Source of the DNA: Neoceratodus forsteri
Taxonomy: Eukaryota > Chordata > Ceratodontiformes > Ceratodontidae
Length of the DNA: 64,000 nt
NCBI GenBank assembly: GCA_016271365.2
Contig: CM028131.1
Span: 283,214,001 to 283,278,000 of the forward strand
Direction: 5' to 3'
The notes under the pieces are model-generated. The model did not search any database. It saw nothing but the letters and a program-made list of their open reading frames with translations, and was not told the origin of the DNA. Shown piece after piece: positions 34,471-45,282 of the stretch (within the stretch, counting starts at the first letter, position 1; each line of letters starts with the position of its first letter). A program made the translations under genes and the position numbers.

Positions 34471-34680
34471 TCCAGGCAGCTATCAGGAAACTGTTGCCAT
34501 GAAATGTAGATCTCTTACCTCACCGTTTATGAGAAGGTGTCCAGGCAGCTATCAGGAAACTGTTGCCATGAAATGTAGATCTTTTCCCTCACCTTTTATG
34601 AGAAGGTGTCCAGGCAGCTATCAGGAAACTGTTGCCATATGAAACGTAAATGTTTCACCTCACCTTTTATGAGAAGGTGT
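34471..34680. repeat. Three tandem copies of a 69-bp unit
   Basis: Units start at 34471, 34540 and 34609, each opening tccaggcagctatcaggaaa and ending ttatgagaaggtg. Copies 1 and 2 differ by a few bases, and copy 3 has a small insertion (about 71 bp). This is a short minisatellite. Confidence 0.95.
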
Positions 34681-35040
34681 GGATTTGTAGGCACAATGTT
34701 AATCTATATTCGGGGAAGGTCAAGGAACAATTGAATTCAGATTTGGACTGTAAACCTGTAATTGAAGAGTTTTGAGCCCTCTGGTGCTTGAATTATATGA
34801 TAACCATGAAAACAAGAGATTTCTATTTTCATACAACTTCCAGGCTCTGAAGATATCCAGACCTTTGAGCTAGCTGGGTCTACACACTTCCACAGCCCAT
34901 GCACCTGCAGATACGTGTGTATACTAGGCAACAATTACTGCACTTCTTCACATCTTCAGACCTTCTTTGACTTGTTGTTAGACCTATAAGTTTGGTTCTT
35001 TTAGAGAAGAAACACCTTGAATGTTGGGTCTTAGATTAAT
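34681..35040. other. No feature recognised
   Basis: This is unassigned DNA between the 69-bp array and a LINE 3' fragment. Confidence 0.4.
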
Positions 35041-35283
35041 ACCTCGATTAATACTTCGATCTTAGGACAACAGAAGGCCTAGGCCCATAGGTGCTGTCCC
35101 CACTACTCAGTGGTGGTAACCAGCATTACTGTCCTGAATGTAACTGTCCAATTTAGTCTTAAATGTGGGCAAGTTTGTTGCATGAGTCAAATCCCCTGGC
35201 AACTGGTTCCATAATCTTATGGCTTTTGGAACATAAGCATGTTTCCTCAATTTGGTTTTTGGTACCGAGTCAGGGATCTATGA
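35041..35283 (-). mobile_element. LINE 3' coding fragment (CR1/L2 group), distal part
   Basis: The minus-strand frame reads LRKHAYVPKAIRLWNQLPGD and then LPTFKTKLDSY. This is the RT C-terminal pattern (aromatic-NxLP, then FKxxLD) common to CR1/L2-group LINEs. It pairs with 35656-35832, from which it is separated by an insertion. Confidence 0.7.
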
Positions 35284-35655
35284 TGCCAGTTCGACAACAC
35301 TTTTGTCAACCGGCATCACAGCGATGGGATTTATGTTGACCCGAAGTTGTGGTAGACATAAATCCCAAATGCTTCCCAGTCCTGCTTTTCTATTGGGGGG
35401 CTACGCCCCCTGAAATCCCCATGCGAGGAGCTCTGCCCACCGCACCTCCCATACTATAGATTGTCAATTCCAGTCAGAGTTGATTTGGGAGGGGTGCAGG
35501 ACCGGGAGATGGTGTGCCCTGTCTCGGTGCACCAACTACAGTGAGCTGTCGGCAAAGTGTTGACGGCCGGTGGCTGCGCGTATATCGCTGGGTTGCGCTC
35601 ACCGTCGGAGCAGCATACCCCCGAGTCTGCCAACTGGCACTTATGCCCCTTTAGG
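35284..35655. mobile_element. Unknown insertion within the LINE fragment
   Basis: About 370 bp separate two collinear parts of one LINE tail. The ends show a short inverted similarity (gccagttcgac near 35287, and gccagttggca when the right end near 35640 is reverse-complemented). An internal hairpin gggatttatgt...acataaatccc lies at about 35328-35370. This suggests a small DNA transposon, but no target duplication was established. Confidence 0.4.
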
Positions 35656-35832
35656 TCATATTTAAGTTCCTTATACACTAGTCCTAGTTCTTATATTAAC
35701 TTTGGATCCTCCAGTATTTTATTCATAGGCAGCATTATCACCCCTTGTTCTTCTGAGAGTTAAGTGCCATAGGCCCAAGTCTTTCAACCTATCCACATAT
35801 GGTCTACCCCTACAGCGGGGGATCAGCTTGGT
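35656..35832 (-). mobile_element. LINE 3' coding fragment (CR1/L2 group), proximal part
   Basis: Minus-strand codons give GRPYVDRLKDLGL and LRRTRGD-like segments, which in this LINE group directly precede the piece at 35041-35283. The sequence is short and decayed. Confidence 0.55.
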
Positions 35833-36779
35833 AAACACAGACTCTTTTAAACCTTTGGGACAAAACTTGAACTGTTTGTTCAGCTGGTTCTAATGTAAAA
35901 GGCAAACCACAGTTTGTGCACTGTTTGAGACCATATGATTGGTAGAGTCTGCCAGAGAGGGAGTCACTTGGTGAACATACATAGCCTTGGTTTGGTGTAA
36001 GCTCAGTGCTCCTCTTAGCAAGACTTTTCACTTGTGCATCTAGCTGAGAGGTAGTGAGACAGGACTAAGAAGGGACTTAAAAATAATAACTTAATAAACA
36101 GTGGCTTGTGTGGTTTTTCCTGCTAAATCAAAGCAGAAAGGAACATTAAAGAAAAAAAATCATTTGATGAGGGCATGTGAGCTGTGCAGTGCACAGGTCT
36201 GGGATCAGGTACTTGAACAAAGGAGAAGGGAGTGTGCCCGAGCAGTGAACTGGACTCAGAGGGCAGCAACTTGGTCTCTAGGTTGGCCGCCTGCAAGAAC
36301 CCCTACCAGTTGGCATTCTTTTGCATTATAATTTATAATGCAAAAGGAATACCATTAACTAGAGATATATAAAAAAAAAAGGATTAAGAAAAAAAAGTTT
36401 GCTACATTAGGATTTGCAGTATGTGTCAGCTGTGCAAGACACCAGAGTCTAGGGGTAAACTAATACTCAGAATGAGGACTTGAGGTGACTTCACCGCTAT
36501 GGTAGCAGCCTGAACACTGAACTCTTGCCCTAACCTAAATAAAACCTTCAAATCTGCTGAAAAAAGAATGTTGGGACTGGGATCAGGTTAGAGGAGTGCA
36601 GGGTAATAATGCATAATGTAAAGAAGGGCTGAAGTGCAAAAGACAAGAAGGACAGCACCAGATTTGAAGGAGATGGGAGCAGCAACAATCGCTGACTGCC
36701 TACTTGTGTCAGGAGTGAGTGAAGAGAGGAGATAGGCCAAACCTTCGGGCTCTTGTTTGAGGATTGGTAACTGCATTTC
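35833..36779. other. No feature recognised
   Basis: This is unassigned, with A-runs near 36370-36400 and an attataatttataat near 36326. Confidence 0.4.
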
Positions 36780-37672
36780 TTGAGAAATAAATGACTTCAG
36801 AGCCAAAAATGAAATCATACTGCAAAGCAGTGTGGGAGAAATGAAGAAAATAGAGAAAAGAGTAGAAAAGACAGAACAGAGAATTTTGGATGCGAAAAAC
36901 TGGGACATTAGAATGCAAAGATTGATAGTCCACCTCGTGGAACAGCACAACAAACTAAAAAGTAAATGCACAGAACTCAAGAGCAGATCCAGGAGAAATA
37001 ACGTAAGAATGTGCAGGTTGGCTGCTGACACCAAACAGCCAAGGGGTAGCGGAGGAAATGGAGTAACGTATGGGAGGCTTGTAAGCCACAGGAAAAACGA
37101 AGCAATGCAAATTGAAAGGATTCACAGAGCGACAGTGGCAAAACCCGCAGATCCTATAGGTACACCGAGCTCCATCATTTTTTGACTACTGAATTACAGA
37201 AACAAGCAAGATTTATTATGCAGAGCATGGCGAAAGAAAGAAGAGAATTACAAGGTGCAAAACTGGCTTCTGACAATGATCCCCCCCCCCAAGAAACTTC
37301 ATAAGAGGCATGAATATGGTGGATTGAAAATCACCCTTCATATACAATACCTTAAATTTCAGTGTCCCTTTCCTGTCTGCCTAGCAGTTATATCCCCCAA
37401 TGGGCCCTGCATGTATAACATCTTGGAGGTGGTGATGGCAGATCTACAGCTGAGAGACTTGTAGACAAAGCCCACCATCGGCAATCAGAAGGAGCACCCC
37501 GTGACTAGGCCCAGCCGAGAACAATGGGAGTGCAAGGAACGTCATGCAGTAGTGAGGAAACAGTGTTCATATGCAACAGTGGAAGAAATACATGGACTTC
37601 TGCAGCCATTTCAATGACAGACACCATCTTCTCCAGAGCAGCCATGAGAAGCCATGAGGGGTGTCAGCAGTG
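36780..37672 (+). mobile_element. L1-type LINE fragment, ORF1 region
   Basis: The frame 36832-37185 begins with a coiled-coil-like, charged stretch (MKKIEKRVEKTEQRILDAK) and continues LKSRSRRNNVRMCRL and IERIHRATVAKPADP. This is the order of L1 ORF1p: coiled coil, then the xxSRRNNxRI entry to the RRM, then the ERxHR segment before the C-terminal domain. The next frame (37255-37464) has HEYGGLKITLHIQYLKFQC, like the C-terminal domain. ORF1p is the RNA-binding chaperone of L1. Frame breaks and the loss of ORF2 make this a relic. Its 3' side is cut by the SINE at 37682. Confidence 0.75.
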
Positions 37673-38181
37673 AAGTGCAGGCATTTTTTTTTTGTTCTGA
37701 CCCCCCATCTTCGGACCCACTCTGTCTGCCACCCATGCCCAGGCTTGACCCCCTGAGTGGGGCCACAGGGGCTGCTTCCCCTCCCTACAGACACTGTTTG
37801 GCAAGCCCAGGCTTACTCCCAGGTCGGGGCCACAGGAGCGAACCCCCCCGACAGACATTGGAGGCAGTGGACAGCGGTAGAGCAGGTTATCATGCTGGAG
37901 GGCTTGCTTTTTTTGCAATGCTTGCTTCTGGGGGTAGGGACATGCAATGACATCCAGTGTCCACTCCGCCCCCCTAAGTGATGGCGCCGGTCGCAGCGGA
38001 ACCCCCAGCCTCCACTAGGGTTCCATAAGGCACTGGACACTCCCCCCCAAGAAGGACAGCAGTCCCCAGGATGCTTGATCCTTCTCCCCTGGCTGGCCCT
38101 CTGACTCGGGTCTGTTCCCAAACCTAGTCATCGGCGGGGCGGAAATCAAATCTCAGCTGGTGGGCTCGTACTAAGTGCAGG
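37673..38181 (-). mobile_element. Long tRNA-derived SINE, copy 3 (37682-38172)
   Basis: It is flanked by 9-bp direct repeats AAGTGCAGG (37673-37681 and 38173-38181). The A-tail appears as T10 at about 37684 on the plus strand, so the element is antisense, with its head at the right end. It shares the gggtctgttcccaaaccta block with copy 4 (gtctgttcccgaaccca near 51282), along with the gcttgatccttctccc segment. The length is 491 bp. It was inserted into the L1 ORF1 relic. Confidence 0.75.
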
Positions 38182-39217
38182 GTATGTTAAGGCTTTGGTT
38201 TGGTATGTACAATAGTTGATAAACCATTACAATGAATGTGGGAGTACATCTCAGCTGGGGGAAGTTGGGGGGAGGCACAGGACTGAACAGGGCACCAAGA
38301 TGCAGAGGGATGCGGGTAACAATACAGGGACTCAATCGTGCCAGTTCAGAAAATAAAAGACTAGCATATTATAATGACTTGAAGAGGGTTGATTTTAGAA
38401 CTTCCAAAATGGGGGAATAGTCTGTATGATTAAAAGCTGGAAATCTACAAAAACTACCTGTGATGTGGAAATGCTGAAGGAATTATGCCATACAGAACTT
38501 GGGACAGGGTAATACTTTATTGCTTTGTTGCAAAGAAGGAGGGGGAAATGCACCAGAACTGTAGTAACCTGAAATATACATCTTCTTGATAACACATGGT
38601 TATCTGGCCTGGCCCAGTGGTACCCGCTGGTGGAATACTGCTCAACTACAGTCCGTGGGAGACCCAGCATTGATCCTTGATCCTGACTCCCAGCCTAGGC
38701 CAGTGGGTCCGGAGCATGATGCAAAGCCATTATGTGCCCACCGTGGGGTTAGGGTGCTGAGGGTCCAGCTCCCTAAGCACCACCTGCAGGCTTCCTTCAA
38801 CACATTCATGCTGCATGTGCTAATTGGCAGGATGTTGGGGAGGTAGGAGGGCCTAATCAGAACATCTTTGGAGCAAGCAGCTTGGTGGCTGGTTCATCTA
38901 GTCCACACTCTCTGCTACAGACACTACTACCCCACAGATTGTGTCTCCCACCATGTTAGCAGGAGTGGTGAGGGATGATTGTGAAAAAAACTGAGCACTC
39001 AATGCCAAAAGTACATTTACTGAAAAAATACAGACCAACTGTGGTAAAAGTAACAATCGAAGATACAAGCTCTGGTGCTTCGAGATACAAACCTCTTTCT
39101 CAGGGATCCTGTGTTGCTGTTTACTGAGCACCTGGCCGCTCATGTGCATGTTCAGCTCCCCTGTTTGCTTATGGTGAGGGATGATGACTGGTGGTGGCCA
39201 GACCCCACCATGGGGGA
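38182..39217. other. Unassigned, with a possible SINE head
   Basis: The sequence near 38601 (cctggcccagtggtacccgc) resembles the head of the long SINE at 6241, and agacccagcattgatcc follows. I could not find its tail or a target duplication, so I leave it as a possible fifth copy. Confidence 0.35.
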
Positions 39218-39760
39218 GTTATTTGTTTATTTATTTATTTAGTTTTTTTGAAACCAGGTAGGTGCACAAGGCAAATAGCTGCCTATTTTCAGGCACGATC
39301 TTGGTAACTTTGTGAGTAAAGACAGAGAGAAGGTGTGAGCCCACAGATACTGTCTCCCACACCTAGTGGACACTTAGACCTGCTAGAATCCCAGGAGTTT
39401 ATCCAGTTCTTTTTTAAATAATTCACAAGTTGAAACATCCACAAGACTTTGTGGCAGTTTGTTCCAAGCCCTAGATGCCCTTAATGTAAAATAATTGTCC
39501 CTTTTATTCATGTTAACTCTTGGTACCTCTAATTGCTTATTATGTGATCCGAGGTGCAGGGACCTTGCTTTTAATGTTATATTACACAGAGATGCAGTTT
39601 CTGGATTATTCATTATTTGATATAACTGCAATAATTCCCCTCTTGTTCTTCTTTGTTCCAGTGCTGTTAGTTTCAATTCCTCAATCCTTTGGCTATCGAA
39701 TTTATTTTTAAATCTCGGGATTATCTTTGTAGCCCGCCTTTCTACACCTGGGAGGATAAA
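39218..39760 (-). mobile_element. LINE 3' fragment (CR1/L2 group) with (AAAT)n tail
   Basis: The minus-strand frame 39383-39676 holds the RT C-terminus: LEQRRTRGELLQLYQIMN, then RASRAWNKLPQSLVD and FKKELDKLLGF. It is followed by a 3' UTR that ends in an AAAT-type tandem tail (tttatttatttattt at 39223-39240 on the plus strand). Only the last part of the element is present. Confidence 0.8.
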
Positions 39761-39984
39761 ATCAGGATAAATTTTACAGGGTTACATAAAATATGAAGTA
39801 TACATCACATAGAACATAATACAGTGAAGTGCTTCAAAACAACATGAAACAGCAGAAGCACTAGGGATTCAGAAATACAAGGCACAGATGAATGTATATA
39901 AGTACCTTAGGTACCAATTACTAAAACAGAGGATTAAATCATTTAAAAATGTTTAAACGTGCATATTGAGAAATGTCCAAAATT

Positions 39985-41301
39985 CATTAGTAGCACAGCA
40001 CTGAGATGGCTTTGGTCAGGGTGGCACATGATCTCTTCATGGCGAGGGACCAAGGGCAATTTACCATCTTGGTGCTCTTGGACCTATCTTTAGCTTTTGA
40101 CATGGTAGATCACGGGATGCTACTGGATCATCTACGGAACTATATGGGCACTACCAGCACAGTCCTGCACTGATTTAGCTCATATTTAACTGGAAGATCG
40201 CAGAGCGTTGTCCTTGGGAACTTTTCCTCGAGACTCTTTGCACTGCCTTGTGGTGTTCCGCAGGGTTCTATTTTGGCCCCCGTGTACATGCTGCTGCTAG
40301 GAGAGATCATTAGGTGGTACAATCTGGGGTTTCGCTGCTATGCAGATGACACCCAGTTGTGCCTGTCCTATGCCCCAGGTGACCTCTCTGCCTCAGGTAC
40401 GCTAAGCCTGTGCTTGGCTGAGATTAATGACTGGATGTCTGCAAACTGGCTATGTCTCAACACCAGCACAACAGAGGTTATGGTGATCAAGCCTGGTCAT
40501 GGAGGTGTTTCCACAGATGGGAGGTTGCTCGCCCCTGCAGTGAGTGGGCGGCCCCTGTCGGTAGTAAGTGTGGTCAAAGATCTTGGCATTTTTCTAGACA
40601 GTCAACTGACCCTTGAATAACAGGTGTTGCTGAATGTTCGATCCAGGTTTTTCCACCTCTGGAATATCGCAAGGATCTGACTGTTCTTGACACCTGATAA
40701 CCTGGCTACTGTCATCCATGCTTTTATCACCAGCAGACTTGATCACTGCAATACTCTATACCTAGGGGTGTCTGGAGGACTGATGCGTCGACTGTAGCTA
40801 ATGCAGAATGCTGTGGCCAGGATGTTGATGGGTGCCTCTATGAGGGATCATGTCACTCCTGTTCTACGCACTCTGCACTGGCTGCCTGTGAGTTTGTGCA
40901 TCACTTTCAAAATTTGCTTGTTGACCTACAAGGCCCTACGTGGTTTTGGGACCTGACTACCTCAAAGAGCTCCTGATGTTGTATTGCCCTATCCACCCCT
41001 ATGCTCCGCAGAAGCTGGCTTGCTTGTTGTACCCTCTTCTCATCCTAAGAGATAAGGTGACAGAGCTTTTGGTACTGCTGCACCATTGCTGTGGAATTCT
41101 CTTCCACCTTATATACTTGCAACCAGCTCTGTGGAGGCCTTCAAAGCCTCTTTAAAAACTTTTCTTTTTGAAAAAGCTTTTAGTTTTATTTAAACATTTT
41201 TGATCTTACCTTTTCAGGGTATTGTTTTTACTGTAAAGTGCTCTGAGCCCCCGGATAAGGCGATATATAAATAACATTTGCCTTGCCTTGCCTTGCCTTG
41301 C
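39985..41301 (+). mobile_element. L2-type LINE, 3' half with (CCTTG)n tail
   Basis: It begins in the RT palm (LVLLDLS-AFDMVDH coding near 40070). It continues with GVPQGS-type coding near 40250, the YADD box (CYADDTQLCLSYAPGD, 40273-40620) and LKDLGIF-like coding. The typical L2 C-terminus follows (RLDHCNTLY near 40738, LHWLPV near 40875, LTYKAL near 40920). The 3' UTR ends gcgatatataaataacatt and four to five CCTTG repeats at 41278-41301. Stops and shifts occur throughout. Only the 3' half is kept, as is usual for L2. Confidence 0.88.
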
Positions 41302-41304
41302 CTG

Positions 41305-42190
41305 GAGACGATCAGGTCAGTAATGCACGAATTAGAAACAGGTGGGCTGTGAGCATCAAGTAAATGCTCATGATACCCACTATGAAATCTCTGAAGCGTA
41401 GCATTGAGACATATATCAGATGGAACGGCATTTCAGAGCATGGGGGCAAAACACATGAAGGCAATATTACCCAGGTTGCTTTTCATCTTTGGTGTGGACA
41501 AGACACCAAGATCAGTAGATCTTAGAGGATAGTCACTACCTGGAGACAGAAGCAGGGATGCTAGTGACACTAGAAGCTGGTTTCGGATGACAACATGGAT
41601 GATACCGCCAACTTGGTTCACATAAAGATTGAGGGGGGAGCCAACCAAGCATGGAGTATAGAGTGCAGTGCCGATTTGAGGCCAATGCAAACTGACAATG
41701 ATTGTTATATGTGACATCTCATCTCCTAAGTAGAACCTTGGCCATAGTAGAATATACAGGTACCCCACTCATTAGTTTAGGCAAGAAAATCCCTCAGACA
41801 ATGGCAAGCCGAGCTTTAGCAGTGAATTTAAGCCTAATCCTATATGAAAGACCAAGCCTATAGTTAAATGATCGACATGTGTTACTTATATGGGGGGAGA
41901 AGTCTAGTGAGAGTTCCAGGGTCAACACAAGGTGCTTGCAAATCAAAATTGAGGCAAGGGCAGTACCATCATAACAGGTGACCATGAGTGAGAAGGACAT
42001 TAAGTCTGAGTGCAGATCCAAACAACATTGCTTGGATTTTTGAGGTGTTGAGTAGGAGCTTATTATGGGCCAGCCAGTTTTGGAGCACCTGGAAGTCCAA
42101 AGTCAAATGACTGCTAATGCACAGGGTATTGTTTGAGCTCAGGATGTGGACTAGGTGGTCAGTATAGCCATGGGGTCAGGGTGTGGAGGT
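41305..42190 (-). mobile_element. L2-like LINE fragment, antisense
   Basis: Minus-strand coding includes LNTSKIQAMLFGSALRL near 42040, TCYDGTALASI and FSPHISNTCRSFNYRL (41794-42021), and the C-terminal PKMKSNLGNIAFMCFAPML (41433-41768). These are the post-YADD and thumb regions of L2-type RT. It lies tail to tail with the plus-strand L2 ending at 41301. No tail is visible at its own 3' end. Confidence 0.78.
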
Positions 42191-42369
42191 ATGTGCTGGA
42201 GACATGGAGGGATGGGGCTGGCCCAACTGGAGGGATAGGAAAGCTGTGCAGAAAGGGGTAAAATGTAAATTAAAAAAAAAACACATGTTTATGTGGGAAG
42301 ACTAACAAGCATTTGTCAATGCTGAACGTTGCTTGCTTGTATGTGCTGTGTAGGTATTTGGAAGTCAGT

Positions 42370-42955
42370 GGAGTGCAAATATTGAAAATTTGCAAACTTA
42401 CGAGCGTGCGTAGGAACTGCACAATGCACACTCGTGAAACAGTCATTTTAGAAAGTAGATCAGATTTTTCAACATAGTCGTTTTAAGACCTCTGCTCATG
42501 AACAGTGTCACTGTGATTTTCTTAATGTGTTCCATACAGTGATTTTGCACACTGATCAACACATTGTGCGCTACATGGGCGGAAACACGTTTTGGGTGAG
42601 ATGTGAAAAATGACAGCTGTACTGCTCATAAGGAGGTGTGGTAAAATGACAATGTTGAAAATCTGGAGTGAAAATATTGAAAATTCACAAACTTACCAGC
42701 GTATATAGGACTGCACAATGCACGCTCTAGAAACAGTCATTTTTAGGAATTTTTCCACCAATTTCCAACCGAGGCTTTTTGAGAGCCCACCTTATGAACA
42801 CTTGCAGTGTCATTTTGTTAATCAGTGCCGAAAGGTGATTTTGTGCAGTGACTGCGAAATCACCCTTTGGGCCCGATTAATGCCATGACAGTGAGAGCAT
42901 TCATGAGAAGGGGTCCCAAAACCACATGTTGAAAATTTGGTGCAAAAATTCCAAA
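42370..42955. repeat. Two tandem units of about 290 bp
   Basis: The unit starting with attgaaaatttgcaaactta (42381) is repeated at about 42672 (attgaaaattcacaaactta). The following ggactgcacaatgcacgctc, gaaacagtcatttt, tcatgaacagtgtcactg-like and gattttgtgcagtgac-like segments recur in the same order. The divergence is clear, so the duplication is old. Function is unknown. Confidence 0.75.
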
Positions 42956-43220
42956 ATGCCTGAGATATGCAGCAAAGTTGAAAAACCCTATTTATTACAT
43001 TATACAGCTTACGGCATTTCCTTAGTTCGTGAGTGTCTTTGAAGAGTGCAGGCGTGTTCCCGGTCCACCGAAGATCATCGCGCAGAGTCTGGAGGTAAGT
43101 ATGGGGTGAGGGGGTGTGGGGAGGCAGAGTGTGCAATGGGTGGGCGTGGGTGGGGCAGAGACAGCGGGACCATTTTTGTGTTTCAGATTAAAAAAAAAAA
43201 AGGACGACAACGGGGACGCT

Positions 43221-43510
43221 TGCCACTCTGGGGTGGGCTCCCAGCATGGCACAGGGATGGCTCTTTGGGGGTGTGGAGCCGCGCGGATTGGGCACCCCGT
43301 CAGCGATAACATCTTGCCACGCTGGGGTGGGCTCCCAGTGTGGCACCCTGTACTCTGGGGGGAACAGTGGAGTCGGCGGAGATTGGCACCCCGTCGGCTA
43401 CACTGATGTGTAGCCATGCTGGGAGTGGGCACGGCGTGGCATGTGGAACTCTGTTTGGGGGGCGCCAGCACAGCCGATGAGGGTTGGGGCCCCGTCAGCT
43501 ATACAGTGTG
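43221..43510. repeat. G-rich minisatellite, three units of about 95 bp
   Basis: Units begin at about 43222, 43316 and 43412, each with gccacgctggggtgggctcc-like starts, a ctctggggg middle and a caccccgtcagct-like end. GC content is much higher than in the flanks. A-rich sequence (A12) at 43190 precedes it, and a (GT)n run follows at 43538. Confidence 0.88.
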
Positions 43511-43935
43511 TGCGTGGAAGCGAGCACACTGACATGCGTGTGTGTGTGTGTGGGGGGAGCGCGCATGAGCAGGCGATATCTTATCACTGCTCACTGAAGC
43601 GTAGCTCCCCCTTTCAACTGTACTCCACTGCATTTTCAACTGCTGTCATAGACAGCTCCAGCAGCGATTGGAGAACTGCGGCCGCGCCTGCAAACACACT
43701 GACTGAATTGGAAGAGGGCTGCCACACCTCCGAAAACTCGGATGATGGCACTATGTTTCTTGCACATGCGTGCAAGCAACATAAAAAGTACAGAGTCTGC
43801 CTGACACCAGTAGAAGAATTTAAAACAGCTACAGTATCTGCCTGAATGGGACAGCAATGCAGAGCAGTTGCAAACCGTAAATAAAAGTCAACAAGGGATG
43901 CCCCCCCAAAACAAGATACATCATAAGACATAAGA
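43511..43935. other. No feature recognised
   Basis: Overlapping ORFs on both strands (43441-43845 plus, 43614-44093 minus) show no motif. Confidence 0.4.
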
Positions 43936-44115
43936 GTGGTGAGGGCTAAATCGGTGGAAGAATTCAAGAGGGCATGGGACAAGCATATGGGGCTGAGTAT
44001 CGGGAGGAGGGTGGGGGCTAGCAGGAAGGGGGAGGTGTAGAGGGAAAAAAAGGGCAGACTAGATGGGTCGGTATGGTCCTTTTCTGCTGTCAAGCTTCTG
44101 TAATTCTATATGATT
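43936..44115 (+). mobile_element. CR1-like LINE 3' end
   Basis: The last codons (SVEEFKRAWDKHMG-like, near 43950) lead into a 3' UTR with gggcagactagatgggtcgg and tctgctgtcaagcttctg, the standard CR1-group 3' terminus, fading into ttctatatg. This is only the final 180 bp. Confidence 0.8.
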
Positions 44116-45068
44116 TTATGAGGTACTGACTCCCACATGAAATCCCCCATAATGAATGAAGGACTACTTTGTGGACAGTATGCATCCCCCAGCCTGACAG
44201 ATGAATCTATATGCCCAGATGTTAGTGGGCATTGGGCCTAGAGCAACTCCTGTGTCTAGGGGTAGCTGGATGTTTGGCTCACCAGGGGTTCCCATGCAAT
44301 TAAACTCTGCACAACTGCCATACCTTCTCACACTTTCCCTTGGAACAGTAATTGGTACCAATGGTAAAAACAGATCACACAACAGAGTGGCAGTTCATAT
44401 GTGTTCCCTTTACTGGGGATACAAGCTTGTTAATTTTATTTATTTATTAGATATATCGGAATTATAAACCTTTGAGTCAGTGACTCTTTTGCAAAGGCTC
44501 CACATCAGGGAGTTACAAAATTAGGGATACAGGAAAATGCCAACTGTGCTTGGTACAAAAACAACAAAACAGTAATATGCCAGATAAAAGAAAACTATCC
44601 TGGTCAGGCAATACATTAAACTAATTGTAAATAACTTGTAAATTGTAATTAATTTATAAGATTTAATTTCAAGCAGTTTCAATTCAGTTCTTGTATACAT
44701 TTATTTATTTATTCCTTTAAAATTCTGGTAACTGGAAAAGGCACACTGAGCCAATGCTCGTTTCCAGGTGTGATCCGGGGGAGAGGGTAGGGGGATTTAC
44801 AATAGTCGAGTAGCAAAACATTGCAACAATCACAGGTAAGATACAAAGAGAACAATATTCAGTATTGTCAAATATACATTTAAGTTACCAATTGTAATAG
44901 GTATCGCTATTTACAAGGTTCAAAGTGCAATTGGTCAATTGTAAAACATTGTTTACATCGTGCATAGTACTAGGGAGAAAAAAAGATTCTGCAGGGAATT
45001 TACTTGCTTGGAGGATGGGCTGGCACATGAGAAGAGTAACTGAGAAAAATTAAGGGTGTTGAATTAAA
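44116..45068. other. Unassigned, with two antisense LINE-type tails
   Basis: tttatttatttatt runs at about 44437 and 44700, each followed by sequence like the 3' UTR near 39240 (ggtaactggaaaaggcac near 44730), look like antisense LINE 3' ends. No coding part remains. Confidence 0.45.
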
Positions 45069-45212
45069 GGAATAATGCACAACAGGGTGGGTGTTATGCT
45101 GGGATAACATCCTGCCTCGGGTGGTAGGACCCAAGGCCGCAGGCTGAGGGCATCCAGCACCCGAGAAGGGATGTTATCCCAGCATAACACCCACCCTGGA
45201 GTGCATTATTCC
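45069..45212. mobile_element. 144-bp MITE with 44-bp inverted repeats
   Basis: The left arm 45069-45112 (starting GGAATAATGCAC) and right arm 45169-45212 (ending GTGCATTATTCC) are almost perfect inverted copies, including gggtgggtgttatgctggga. They are separated by 56 bp that is itself partly self-complementary. No ORF is present. Related single arms lie near 52976 and 54105. The target duplication could not be defined: TTAA precedes the left end but is not matched on the right. Confidence 0.85.
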
Positions 45213-45282
45213 TATTACAAAATGGCTCCTTTACAAACAGAATCAGAAAAAATAAAATAAATACAGTTCTTCTCATTCCTGT

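Noticed and set aside
34471..34680. CRISPR-like repeat spacing
   Set aside because: The 69-bp units are directly tandem without unique spacers, in a eukaryotic context.
36588..37034. 148-codon minus-strand ORF
   Set aside because: It is the antisense shadow of the L1 ORF1 coiled coil, whose low-complexity codons read as a leucine-rich frame in reverse.
41278..41301. (CCTTG)n as an independent microsatellite
   Set aside because: It directly follows the L2 3' UTR and is best explained as the element's tandem tail.
43614..44093. 159-codon minus-strand ORF
   Set aside because: It overlaps an open plus-strand frame and the CR1-like 3' end, with no motif.
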